From Pseudomonas sp. AOB-7 (GTDB lineage Bacteria; Pseudomonadota; Gammaproteobacteria; Pseudomonadales; Pseudomonadaceae): DNA of 64,000 nt. The notes below the pieces were generated by a model. It was given only the letters and a program-made list of their open reading frames with translations, did not search any database and was not told where the DNA came from. The position numbers were made by a program, and so were the translations under genes. This document shows, in pieces, positions 18,140 to 26,449 of this stretch. How positions within the stretch are numbered: position 1 is the stretch's first letter; each line of letters opens with the position of its first letter. The DNA lies in the NCBI RefSeq assembly GCF_003696305.1, contig NZ_RFFK01000007.1:124001-188000 (forward strand), read 5' to 3'.

Positions 18140-19036
18140 TCACACCCTAAAGGTGGCAACCCTGTTGCACCAACGATCCTTGTAGTCCCGATCGGCCCGC
18201 CCGAACGAGTAACGCAATACCTTGCCCCGCGCCCGCGCGTCCGCCCAGGCAGCCTGGGTGTTGATGAAGCTGAGGACGCTGCCGGGACTGAGGTGCTGAG
18301 CCCGAGGGTCGACACCGCCATTGATGTACTCGTAGCTGATCCAGTCTGCCGATTCGGCCCTGTACAGCACCTGAACGGCCACCGGAAAACCGTCCAGCAT
18401 CAACAGCGATCCCTGGAGGAATTCCCGCATCAGGCCGAAGACCTCGGCCAGCCTCGGCTTGCCCGGCACCTCGAAGCCCCAGCGGCGCTCGAACAGCTCG
18501 CCGTAGATGGCCGCCAGCTCGGCGGGGGTGAACTCCGCCACCGCCCGCACCACGCCGCCCGCCTCCTCGAACAGGCGCAATTCGCGCCGCTGGTTGTAAC
18601 GAAACTTCTTCGACCACTCCTCCGGCGCCCGCGCCATGGCCAGCTGCTCCTGCTGCGGCCGCAGGCCACTGAAGCCATGCCGGTTCAACTCGGAAAGGTA
18701 GGCGACCTCATGCCGCAACGGCACCCCCGCGTTCGGCGCGACCGGCAGGATCACCTCGGCATTGCCCAGGTCGAAGAGATTGCGCAGCCCCCGGCGCTTC
18801 AACACTCGCCGCGACAACGCCAGGTGCCGCCCCCAGGTGGGGATCGCCGCCCTGAGCTCGCCGTCAACGCAATGCCCGAGGTAGCGCACCGGCACGCCCG
18901 CCAGCCCGGCCAGGCGGGCGACGACCTGCGGCTGGGTGATGACGCTGCCGCCGAAACGGGCCCAGGTCTCGGCATAGCCGGCCGCATCGATGGGCGTCCA
19001 ACCGCGCTCGCGCCAGCTGCGCAAATGGTTGAGCAT
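18140..19036 (-). CDS. Mig-14 family protein
   Basis: A 298-residue protein with an acyltransferase (GNAT/FemAB-like) appearance in its C-terminal half: RRWGFEVPGKPRL, WISYEYINGGVDP and RYSFGRADRDYKDRWC. Mig-14 proteins, first known from Salmonella, contribute to resistance to host antimicrobial peptides; a homologue (PA5003) lies in the P. aeruginosa LPS core region. Its start overlaps the msbA stop by one base, and the frameshifted dnpA-like gene starts 4 bases after its stop, so msbA-mig14-dnpA is a tight operon. No membrane segment is evident. Assignment from recall of the family, not a search. Confidence 0.7.
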   Translation of the reverse strand: MLNHLRSWRERGWTPIDAAGYAETWARFGGSVITQPQVVARLAGLAGVPVRYLGHCVDGELRAAIPTWGRHLALSRRVLKRRGLRNLFDLGNAEVILPVAPNAGVPLRHEVAYLSELNRHGFSGLRPQQEQLAMARAPEEWSKKFRYNQRRELRLFEEAGGVVRAVAEFTPAELAAIYGELFERRWGFEVPGKPRLAEVFGLMREFLQGSLLMLDGFPVAVQVLYRAESADWISYEYINGGVDPRAQHLSPGSVLSFINTQAAWADARARGKVLRYSFGRADRDYKDRWCNRVATFRV

Positions 19037-20859
19037 CAGGCGTCCTGTTCGGCGACGACCTCGCCCCCCTCCTCGAACTGACGGGCGTGCAGGCGCGCAT
19101 AGTAGCCATTGCGCGCCAGCAGCTCCGCGTGGCTGCCGCGCTCGACGATCTGCCCCTGGTCCATCACCAGGATCAGGTCGGCCTTCTCGATGGTGGACAG
19201 GCGGTGGGCGATCACCAGGGTGGTGCGGCCCTGCATCACCTTATCCAGCGCGGCCTGGATATGCCGCTCGGACTCGGTGTCGAGTGCCGAGGTGGCCTCG
19301 TCGAGCACCAGCAGCGGCGCGTCCTTGAGCAAGGCGCGGGCGATGGCCAGGCGCTGGCGCTGGCCGCCGGAAAGCAGCACGCCGTTCTCGCCGACCAGGG
19401 TGTCGTAGCCCTGCGGCATCTTCTCGATGAACTCGGCGGCGTAGGCATCGGCGGCGGCCTGCTTGACCGCCTCCAGCGGCGCCCCGGCCAGGTCGCCATA
19501 GGCGATGTTGTTGCGCACCGTGTCGTTGAACAGGGTGACGTGCTGGGTCACCAGAGCGATATGCCGGCGCAGGTTGCGCAGGCTGTAGTCCTCGACATCG
19601 ACCCCGTCGAGGAGGATCTGCCCCTGCTCATGGTGGTAGAAGCGCGGAATCAGGTTGGCCAGGGTCGACTTGCCGCTGCCGGAGCGCCCGACCAGGGCGA
19701 TCATCTGTCCCGGCTCGGCCGTGAAACTGACGTCGACGAGCACGGCCTTTTCGCTGCCGGGATAGCTGAAGCTCAGGTTGCGCACCTCGAGACGGCCACC
19801 GACCCGCTCGCGCTCGACACTGCCGCGATCCACCTCGGGCGCCTCGTCGAGCTGCTGAAAGATGCTCTCGGCGCCGGCCAGGCCCTTCTGGATGGTCGAG
19901 CTGACCTCCGAAAGCTGACGGATCGGCTTGGGCAGCAGGCCGGCCAGGGTGATGTAGGCCACCAGATCGCCGGCCGAGGCATCGCCGCGCATGAACAGCA
20001 CCAGGAACATCAGCACCGCCATGGCGCTGTAGATCACCAGTTGCAGCATCGGCGTGTAGATGGCACCGGTCTTGGTCATGCGCAACTGCTTGCGGGTGTT
20101 GTCGCTGGAGGCGAAGCGAAAGCGCTGCGACTCGTAGGGCTCGCCACCGAAGCTGCGCACCACGCGATAACCCTGGATGGTCTCGGAGGCGACGTGAGTG
20201 ACGTCGCCCATGGCCACCTGGATCTTCTTGCTCTGCTTGCGAAATTTCTTGCTGGCGCTGCTGACCATCAGGCCGATCACCGGCAGGATCGCCAGCATCA
20301 CCAGGGTCAGCTTCCAGTTCATCAGCAGCAGGGTGGTGAACAGGAACACCACCGTCATGCCTTCGCGGATCACCACCTTGATCGCGTCGGTGGCCGCGCC
20401 GGTGACCATGGTCACGTTGAAGGTGATGCGCGAGATCAGATGCCCGGAGTTGTGGTTGTCGAAGTAGCGGTTGGGCAGCACCAGCAACTTGTCGAACAGC
20501 TCCACGCGCAGGTCATGCACCAGCCCCAGGGAGACCTTGGCCAGGAAATAGTTGCCCAGGTAGGAACCGATGCCCTGCCACAGCGCGATCAGCACGATCA
20601 GCAGCGGCACCGTCTGCAGCAGCTTCAAGTGGGCGAGGAAGGGAATCTCCGACAGGTAGGGGACGCTGGCGAAAAAGCTGGCCTCGGGATTCGACAGACC
20701 GTCGACGAAGTACTTGAGGATGTAACCCAGCATGGGCTGGGTCGAGGCGAAGATCAGAAAACCCAGAATACTGAGCAGGAAGAACCCCAAGTAGGGCCTG
20801 ACATAGCGCAGCAACCGCAGATAAACCAGAAGATCCGATTGCCGGTTAGAATTGGCCAC
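19036..20859 (-). CDS. msbA: lipid A export ATP-binding/permease MsbA
   Basis: Homodimeric ABC half-transporter that flips lipid A-core across the inner membrane, 607 residues. The six-helix membrane domain is followed by the ATPase domain with Walker A GRSGSGKST, signature LSGGQRQR, Walker B LLVLDEATSALD and the switch His in VIAHRLST. It starts with MANSNRQSDLLVYLRLLRYV; the start is 32 bases from the divergent kinase-like gene, so both promoters must overlap. First gene of the run leading to mig-14, dnpA and hldE. Confidence 0.97.
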   Translation of the reverse strand: MANSNRQSDLLVYLRLLRYVRPYLGFFLLSILGFLIFASTQPMLGYILKYFVDGLSNPEASFFASVPYLSEIPFLAHLKLLQTVPLLIVLIALWQGIGSYLGNYFLAKVSLGLVHDLRVELFDKLLVLPNRYFDNHNSGHLISRITFNVTMVTGAATDAIKVVIREGMTVVFLFTTLLLMNWKLTLVMLAILPVIGLMVSSASKKFRKQSKKIQVAMGDVTHVASETIQGYRVVRSFGGEPYESQRFRFASSDNTRKQLRMTKTGAIYTPMLQLVIYSAMAVLMFLVLFMRGDASAGDLVAYITLAGLLPKPIRQLSEVSSTIQKGLAGAESIFQQLDEAPEVDRGSVERERVGGRLEVRNLSFSYPGSEKAVLVDVSFTAEPGQMIALVGRSGSGKSTLANLIPRFYHHEQGQILLDGVDVEDYSLRNLRRHIALVTQHVTLFNDTVRNNIAYGDLAGAPLEAVKQAAADAYAAEFIEKMPQGYDTLVGENGVLLSGGQRQRLAIARALLKDAPLLVLDEATSALDTESERHIQAALDKVMQGRTTLVIAHRLSTIEKADLILVMDQGQIVERGSHAELLARNGYYARLHARQFEEGGEVVAEQDA

Positions 20860-20891
20860 TCTCGATCCCTTTAGATAATCAGAGAAAATTG

Positions 20892-21512
20892 ATGCGGATT
20901 GTACCAGCGAACGAATTACAGCAGTGGCTCGAACAGGGCGCGGTGCTGGAGCAGGACGGCCGCGGGCCCAAGGTGCTGCGCCAACCGGATGGACGCCTGC
21001 TGAAGATCTTCCGGCCGCGCCGTCGCCTGTGGTTTGCCCGCCTACGTCCCGCGGCGCAGCGCTTCGCCAGCAACGCCGAGCGCCTGAGTGGCTGCCAGAT
21101 CGCGGCCCCCGAGATCAGCGAATGCCTGTGGCTCGACCGCGACCAGGCCGTCAGCGCCTGCCTCTATTCGCCCCTGCCCGGGCGCTCGCTGGACCAGCTG
21201 TACCGCCAGCAACGCCAGGAGTTCGATGCGCTGCTGCCGGCCCTGGCCGAATTCATCCACGACCTGCACCGGCGCGGCATCTACTTCCGCTCGCTGCATC
21301 TGGGCAACATCCTGCAGTTGCCCGATGGCGGCTTCGGCCTGATCGACTTTCTGGACATGCGCTTCAAGCGCGGGCCGCTGAGCAGCCGACTGGCGCGACG
21401 CAACCTGGAACACCTCAGAGGCTACCTGCGGCGCAACCACATCGAAGACTTCCCCTGGCAGCGCCTGCTGCAGGCCTACGGGCAACAGCTCGCAGCCGAC
21501 ACCAAAGGTTGA
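20892..21512 (+). CDS. LPS kinase-like (InaA/toluene-tolerance family) protein, catalytic Asp replaced
   Basis: A 206-residue kinase-fold protein, the PA4998 equivalent, divergent from msbA and convergent with waaL (5-base gap). The ATP-lysine region is GRLLKIFRP (Lys38) and the second metal motif LIDFLDM has Asp152. The catalytic loop, however, reads FRSLHLGN where HGDLHPGN is usual: Ser134 replaces the catalytic aspartate and Phe132 the histidine. It may therefore be a pseudokinase or use another mechanism. ATG 20892 was chosen over the adjoining TTG. Only a weak ribosome-binding site (AGAG) is visible. Confidence 0.75.
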   Translation: MRIVPANELQQWLEQGAVLEQDGRGPKVLRQPDGRLLKIFRPRRRLWFARLRPAAQRFASNAERLSGCQIAAPEISECLWLDRDQAVSACLYSPLPGRSLDQLYRQQRQEFDALLPALAEFIHDLHRRGIYFRSLHLGNILQLPDGGFGLIDFLDMRFKRGPLSSRLARRNLEHLRGYLRRNHIEDFPWQRLLQAYGQQLAADTKG

Positions 21513-21517
21513 TGGCG

Positions 21518-22693
21518 CTAAGGCGCCGGTGACTGCTCGGCCGACCTGGCCCGCAGGTCGATCGCCAGCGCCAGCGCGATGGGCAGCCAGGTCACGAACC
21601 AGATGGGCGCCGGCTTCACCCAAGGCGCCGTACCGTCCGTCAGCACCACCAGTCCCGAGTACAACCACAGGGTCACGAGCGCACTGCCGAGAGCCGTTTG
21701 ACGCGCCCTGAACGCCCGCCATCCGGCCCAGAGCCAGAGCCCCGCCCACAGCAGCAAGCCCAGCAGACCGAAACGAATGCCGACGTCGAGGAACATGTTA
21801 TGCGGGTGGCGGGAACTGAACTTCAGCGTAGCGGCCTTGACCCAGTACTCCTTGAAACCCAAGCCATGCTCCCAGTTCGAGAGCAGCAGGTTGAAACCCT
21901 CCCACCAGAGCTCGGGCCGGTACGACAAGCCCCGACTCAGCAGGAAAGTGGGCTTGAGCCATAGCACGACGGCGAGCAGTACGATGGAGACCAGGGCCAT
22001 CGCATACACGGTGCGGTTGCGCGAGAGGACACTGGCGCCGACGAAGGCCATCGCCAGACAGAGCCAGACCCAGCGGCTCTGGTTGAAATACAGGAACAGG
22101 CCATAGCAGGCCAAGGCCAGCAGCACCGCACCCAGTTTCCACGGCGTGCGCCTGCCCGCCAGCCCCAGCATGGCGGTCAGGATCACCAGCGCGCCGCAGG
22201 CTTGCGCGGCCGGAATCACCACCCGCCAAAGCCCCATCGACACCACCCGCTCGCCATAGCGGTGGCCGTCGATCCAGTAGAAGTCGATCCACGACCAGCC
22301 AGCCCCCAACCCTCCGAGCAGGCCGCACAGCAGCAGGAAGTCGGCAAAGCGCGCCTTCAGGTGCAGGGCACAGAGCACGACGCCCAGCAGGCTGAAAGCT
22401 ATATAGAAGGGCAACTTGAGTTCGCGAAGGTCATCCTGCCCTTCGAGCGTCAGCGCCACGACGAGCCAGTACCAGACGGACAGCGCCAGATACAGCCAGA
22501 CGAACGTGCCAGGGACTGGCGGGTACTGCTTTCTCAGGACCAGAAAATGAACGAACGCCGGCACCCAGAGCAACAGGATGATCAGCCGGTGGTAATAGGA
22601 ATTGCTGGGCAACAGCCACGGCCCGCACAGGAAGCAAGCCAGACCGAGGGTGGTCAACCAGGCAAGCCAGATGCCCAGACGCTCTCTACTCAT
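21518..22693 (-). CDS. waaL: O-antigen ligase family protein WaaL
   Basis: Polytopic inner-membrane protein of 391 residues with about ten to twelve hydrophobic segments. The large periplasmic loop before the last segments contains RHPHNMFLDVGIRFG, with the conserved His of WaaL/Wzy enzymes, and an Arg-containing FNQSRWVWLCLA segment. The ligase transfers O antigen from undecaprenyl diphosphate to lipid A-core in the periplasm. ATG 22693 (MSRERLG) is preferred to TTG 22702. The neighbouring wapR-like, ssg-like and msbA genes match the P. aeruginosa arrangement. Base composition appears more A/T-rich than in surrounding genes. Confidence 0.85.
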   Translation of the reverse strand: MSRERLGIWLAWLTTLGLACFLCGPWLLPSNSYYHRLIILLLWVPAFVHFLVLRKQYPPVPGTFVWLYLALSVWYWLVVALTLEGQDDLRELKLPFYIAFSLLGVVLCALHLKARFADFLLLCGLLGGLGAGWSWIDFYWIDGHRYGERVVSMGLWRVVIPAAQACGALVILTAMLGLAGRRTPWKLGAVLLALACYGLFLYFNQSRWVWLCLAMAFVGASVLSRNRTVYAMALVSIVLLAVVLWLKPTFLLSRGLSYRPELWWEGFNLLLSNWEHGLGFKEYWVKAATLKFSSRHPHNMFLDVGIRFGLLGLLLWAGLWLWAGWRAFRARQTALGSALVTLWLYSGLVVLTDGTAPWVKPAPIWFVTWLPIALALAIDLRARSAEQSPAP

Positions 22694-22705
22694 GGAAAAC
22701 AAACA

Positions 22706-23713
22706 TCACCGCCATACAGACAAGTACTTGAGCAACACCCGCAGATACGCCGCGAGGCAATTCATTCGGCCGAACTGCTCGGCGATAAGCGACAACTCAC
22801 GAAAATCCAGCAACCCCGCGCCGCGGATGCGCGCCTGCAGCGCCTTGCGCTGAGCCTTGAGCAGGCGCTTGCGCTCCCGCCGTGCCAGGCGTTGCAGCTC
22901 CTTATCGAGCAGCACCTGCAAGCGCTCGTCGCCTTCTCCGCGCAGCCCCTGCGCCTCCTGGCGAACCCTTTCGTAGACCCTGCGCTTGTAGTCGGAAAAA
23001 TCCAGCGTCTGGGTGGCGCTGCCTTTATGGACCCGGGTCAGCGCCAGCACCTGCGGATCGTCCAGAAATGCCAGGTGGGCGCCGCGCAGGATGCAGCGCA
23101 ACCAGTAATCCCAATCCTCGAGCGCACGCATCTCGGTGTCGAAGTCGCCGACTCGATCAACCAGAGACCTGCGCACCATCGCCGCGTGAATGGCCATGTT
23201 GTTGCCCCTGAGGAACACCGGGAGCGCGACATCGTATCGGCCATTGATCGCCACCGCCCACTCCTGCTCCGAGGAGAGATCGAGCTTGGTGAACAGGCGG
23301 TTCTCATCGCCATCCAGGAAATAGCGGAAGCGCGAGTAAGAAATATCGACATGCGGGCTGTTCTGGAAATGCTCGACATGAGCTGCCAGCTTGTTCGCCG
23401 TGAGCAGGTCGTCGGCGTCGAGGAACAGCAGGTACTCGCCGCGGGCATGGCGGATTCCGGTATTTTTGGCCGCCGAGGTGCCGCCGTTCGGCTGGCGGAC
23501 GTAGACGATCCTCGAATCCTCACCCAGCAGTTGCGCCGCGACTTTTTCCGTGTCGTCCGTCGAGCCGTCGTCGACGATTATGGCTTCCCAGTCCGCCCAG
23601 GATTGCGCCTGCAGACTGGCAATCGTCTGCCCCAGAAAGCGCGCGTAGTTGTAGCTCGGAATGACCACCGAAACCTTCGGCGCCCCTCCCGACCCCACGT
23701 CAGCCGCGACCAT
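22706..23713 (-). CDS. family 2 glycosyltransferase
   Basis: A 335-residue GT-A glycosyltransferase. Near the N-terminus it has VSVVIPSYNYARFL, then VDDGSTDDTEK and the metal-binding LFLDADD motif; EDWDYWLRC holds the ED catalytic pair. The C-terminus is very basic and helical (RRERKRLLKAQRKALQARIR), perhaps for membrane attachment. Start ATG 23713 overlaps the end of the upstream glycosyltransferase by 14 bases. It lies between waaL and a wapR-like gene, a place where P. aeruginosa PAO1 has no gene as I recall. Donor and acceptor sugars cannot be told; an outer-core role is inferred. Confidence 0.85.
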   Translation of the reverse strand: MVAADVGSGGAPKVSVVIPSYNYARFLGQTIASLQAQSWADWEAIIVDDGSTDDTEKVAAQLLGEDSRIVYVRQPNGGTSAAKNTGIRHARGEYLLFLDADDLLTANKLAAHVEHFQNSPHVDISYSRFRYFLDGDENRLFTKLDLSSEQEWAVAINGRYDVALPVFLRGNNMAIHAAMVRRSLVDRVGDFDTEMRALEDWDYWLRCILRGAHLAFLDDPQVLALTRVHKGSATQTLDFSDYKRRVYERVRQEAQGLRGEGDERLQVLLDKELQRLARRERKRLLKAQRKALQARIRGAGLLDFRELSLIAEQFGRMNCLAAYLRVLLKYLSVWR

Positions 23714-24578
23714 GGAGCATCCGCGCCAGGCCACGCAGCGTTTTCCAGCGCCAGAAGCGCGGCGGAATCTCGCGCAACAGGGCCCAGGCCAGGGCGCGGT
23801 CGCTGCGTGCGCACTTGAGCAGCATCGAGTTGCGAAAACGTGCGCAGACCTCCGGGTAGGCCGGGTGGTCGCTGAAACGGGCATAGGTCTTCAGCACGTT
23901 GTCGACCATGAAGCGGTAGTTCTTGTAGGTGTTGCTGTCATGCACCCGGTAGAGCGCCAGGGGCTCGCCGAGAATATCGATGAAGTAGCCGGCATGGGTG
24001 ATCTTCAGCTCGATCATCAGGTCCTCGAGACGCACCTCGGGCTCGAAGCCGCCGACCCGCTCCAGCGCCTCACGACGGAACAGCAAGGTGGGCGCCGGCG
24101 CGCCCGGCTTGCGGTCCATGAACACATCCTCGAAGTCCAGCCGCCGCAGCGGCAGCGCGCGCGGCTTGGCGCCGGGCCTGCCATCGGCGTCGATGGTCTG
24201 GATAGCGCCGGCGCAAATGCCCACTTCGGGCTTGTCGGCCATATAGGCCACCTGGGTGGCGATACGCTGCGGCAACATGATGTCGTCAGAGCCGAAGGGG
24301 GCGATCAGGCTGCCCCTGGCCCGCTCGATGGTCTCGTTCAGGGTGCGCGAGAGGCCCTTGTTGGCCTGCACGCGAAAGTCGAAGCCATGCACCTTCTGCA
24401 GCGCCTCGATGCGCGCCACGCTGTCGTCGCGGGAGCCGTCGTCCACCACCAGCAGCTCGATGTTCGGGTAGCTCTGCTGCAGCACGCTCTCGATGCTCGC
24501 CTGGATATAGGGGGCATGGTTGTATGAGGCGATGATCACGCTGACCAGCGGCTGCGAGGAATCACTCGTGGACGTCAT
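23700..24578 (-). CDS. wapR: family 2 glycosyltransferase, WapR-like
   Basis: A 292-residue GT-A enzyme: LVSVIIASYNHAPYIQASI, VVDDGSRDDSV, FGSDDIM and RLEDLMIEL. The length, N-terminal sequence and position next to waaL and an ssg-like gene resemble WapR (PA5000), the alpha-1,3-rhamnosyltransferase that makes the core form able to accept O antigen. The rhamnosyl specificity is inferred from the family and position only. The gene lies 9 bases after the ssg-like gene and overlaps the next glycosyltransferase. Confidence 0.65.
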   Translation of the reverse strand: MTSTSDSSQPLVSVIIASYNHAPYIQASIESVLQQSYPNIELLVVDDGSRDDSVARIEALQKVHGFDFRVQANKGLSRTLNETIERARGSLIAPFGSDDIMLPQRIATQVAYMADKPEVGICAGAIQTIDADGRPGAKPRALPLRRLDFEDVFMDRKPGAPAPTLLFRREALERVGGFEPEVRLEDLMIELKITHAGYFIDILGEPLALYRVHDSNTYKNYRFMVDNVLKTYARFSDHPAYPEVCARFRNSMLLKCARSDRALAWALLREIPPRFWRWKTLRGLARMLHGRG

Positions 24579-24587
24579 GGTGGCTAC

Positions 24588-25544
24588 TCAAAAGAAATTG
24601 AAGCGCGCGCGCAAGGCCTGCCAGGCGGAGACTTTGCCCGCCTCGGGCCAGGCTTGCTGCAACACGTCGAACAGGTGCTCGGCCAGGTGCACATGGCTCA
24701 TATGCGCCTCGACGAAGCGGCGTCCCTGCTCGGCGATCGCCTCGGCCCGCACCGGATCGCCACGCAGCTCGGCGAGGTGCCCGCGCAACTCGTCGAGGTC
24801 GGAATACAACAGCAGGTGGACGCCATCCTGCAGGCCGATGGCCGCCTCCTCGCTACCCTGGCGCCAGGCCAGGAGCACGCAGCCGCAGGCCATCGCCTCG
24901 AAGTTCTTGGCCATGTACTCGCCGAGCCCGACATCGGCGCTGACGAAGTAGCGGATGCGGTTGAGCATCTCGCGATAGGGCTGTCCCGGCGCGGTGCGCA
25001 GCAGCTGCAGCGGCTCTTGCGCCGCCAGCCGCTCCAGCAGTTCCTTGCGCTCGCCGTAAGCGGCGCTGGCGGTACGCCCGACGAAACCCAGCTCGATATC
25101 CCGCGCGCGCCCCTCGCAGTAGATGGTGCGCGGATCGTAGCCCTTGGCGAGAAAATGCACGTTGAACCCCTCGCCGCGCAGGCGTTCGGCGACGCTGGCG
25201 CCGGTCACCACGATGCGGGCGTTGGGCAGGGCGCGGTAGAAGCGACTGAAGCGCCCGCGCCAACGGGAAGCGGCCAGGTAGTTCTGGCAGGCGTCTTCCT
25301 CGTAGATCAACAGCCCGGGGATCTGCCGCAAGAAGGCGGTCTGGCGGCGGATGTTCTTGAAGTGCAGGTCCAGCAACACGCGGTCATAACGCCCCAGATC
25401 GAGGCCGCGCAGATAGCGGCGCAGGTCGCGTTGCTCGTCCTTGCCGAGGATGCGCAAGTCGAGGTCGACCAGTTGCCCGAGCCGTTCATGGACGCAGGAC
25501 AGATCCGGCTCGCGCCCCGCACTGCTGAGCGCCAGCACCTTCAT
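24588..25544 (-). CDS. ssg: Ssg-like glycosyltransferase (GT-B fold)
   Basis: A 318-residue protein without the GT2 motifs. It resembles CgeB/group 1 glycosyltransferases: a short N-terminal domain (MKVLALSSAGREPDLSCVHERL), then GFVGRTASAAYGERKELLE and the C-terminal nucleotide-sugar region KNFEAMACGCVLLAWRQGSEEA. Position and size match Ssg (PA5001), a cell-surface sugar biosynthetic enzyme needed for normal LPS and exopolysaccharide. ATG 25544 overlaps the preceding gene end by 4 bases (ATGA). Confidence 0.65.
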   Translation of the reverse strand: MKVLALSSAGREPDLSCVHERLGQLVDLDLRILGKDEQRDLRRYLRGLDLGRYDRVLLDLHFKNIRRQTAFLRQIPGLLIYEEDACQNYLAASRWRGRFSRFYRALPNARIVVTGASVAERLRGEGFNVHFLAKGYDPRTIYCEGRARDIELGFVGRTASAAYGERKELLERLAAQEPLQLLRTAPGQPYREMLNRIRYFVSADVGLGEYMAKNFEAMACGCVLLAWRQGSEEAAIGLQDGVHLLLYSDLDELRGHLAELRGDPVRAEAIAEQGRRFVEAHMSHVHLAEHLFDVLQQAWPEAGKVSAWQALRARFNFF

Positions 25545-26449
25545 GGGGTTCGGCTCAACCACAGACGGATGGCCTTGCGGGTGTAGGACCACTTCAACGC
25601 CACCCGCCAATCCGTGCGCAGCGCCTCGCGGTAGTAGCCGCGCGCCTGCTCGCGGTCGCCGGCCAACAAGCAGGTGCGAAACAGCGACAGGCAACGCTGG
25701 GCGCGGTAGGCGGGCTTGAGCGCTTGCAGGTCGGCCGGCAGCTGACGGAAGACCTCGTCCACCAGGGCCAGGCCGACGCGGCGTGCCGCCTCGGCGTTAT
25801 GCCGCAGGCTGTCGGGATGCTTGTGGATGCGCGCCAGCATCAGGTCGAGCACCGCCACCCGAGGCTGGCTCAGGCAGTAGGCGAACACCGGGATGTCCTC
25901 GCTGTGCCGCAGGTGCTCGGGGTACGGCCGCTGCAGCAGCAACTCGCGGCGGAACAGGCAGGCGCCGTGACTGAGGGCGATGCGCTTGTCCAGCAGGTAG
26001 CCCCGCAAGCGCGGCAAGACATCGGCGGGAACGGCACTGGCAGGATGCTCGCGCTCGCGGCCATCGGGCTGCACCGCCACATGCCCGGCCAGCCACAGGT
26101 CCACCTCGGGCTGGGCGCGCAGGCGTTCGCAGAGGCCAGGCAGTACCCCGGGCGCTAGCTCGTCGTCGGCGTCGAGCAGCAGCACATGGCGCCCCCGCGC
26201 CAGTTGCACGCCCTTGTTGCGGGCCGCGGAGGGGCCGGCGTTGTCCTGGCGCACGCCCTGAAAGGCGGCGCCATGGCGCTGGCTCAGGCTGGCGAACAGC
26301 GCCGGCGTGTCGTCGCTGGAGCCATCGTCCACCACCCAGAGTTCGACCTCGGGGGTGGCCTGGGACAGCACCGAGTCGACGGCGCGCGACAGCACGCCGG
26401 CATAGTTGTAACTGGGGATGACGACGCTAAGCAGCGGCTCAGCCGACAT
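25541..26449 (-). CDS. family 2 glycosyltransferase
   Basis: A 302-residue GT-A enzyme with LLSVVIPSYNYAGVLSRAV, VVDDGSSDDTPAL, GPSAARNKGVQLARG and the metal motif LLLDADDE. The N-terminal 90 residues resemble the other two GT2 proteins of this cluster. It occupies the place between the carbamoyltransferase and ssg where P. aeruginosa has dnpA, mig-14 and wapH. ATG 26449 overlaps the carbamoyltransferase end by 11 bases. Sugar specificity is unknown. Confidence 0.83.
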   Translation of the reverse strand: MSAEPLLSVVIPSYNYAGVLSRAVDSVLSQATPEVELWVVDDGSSDDTPALFASLSQRHGAAFQGVRQDNAGPSAARNKGVQLARGRHVLLLDADDELAPGVLPGLCERLRAQPEVDLWLAGHVAVQPDGREREHPASAVPADVLPRLRGYLLDKRIALSHGACLFRRELLLQRPYPEHLRHSEDIPVFAYCLSQPRVAVLDLMLARIHKHPDSLRHNAEAARRVGLALVDEVFRQLPADLQALKPAYRAQRCLSLFRTCLLAGDREQARGYYREALRTDWRVALKWSYTRKAIRLWLSRTP

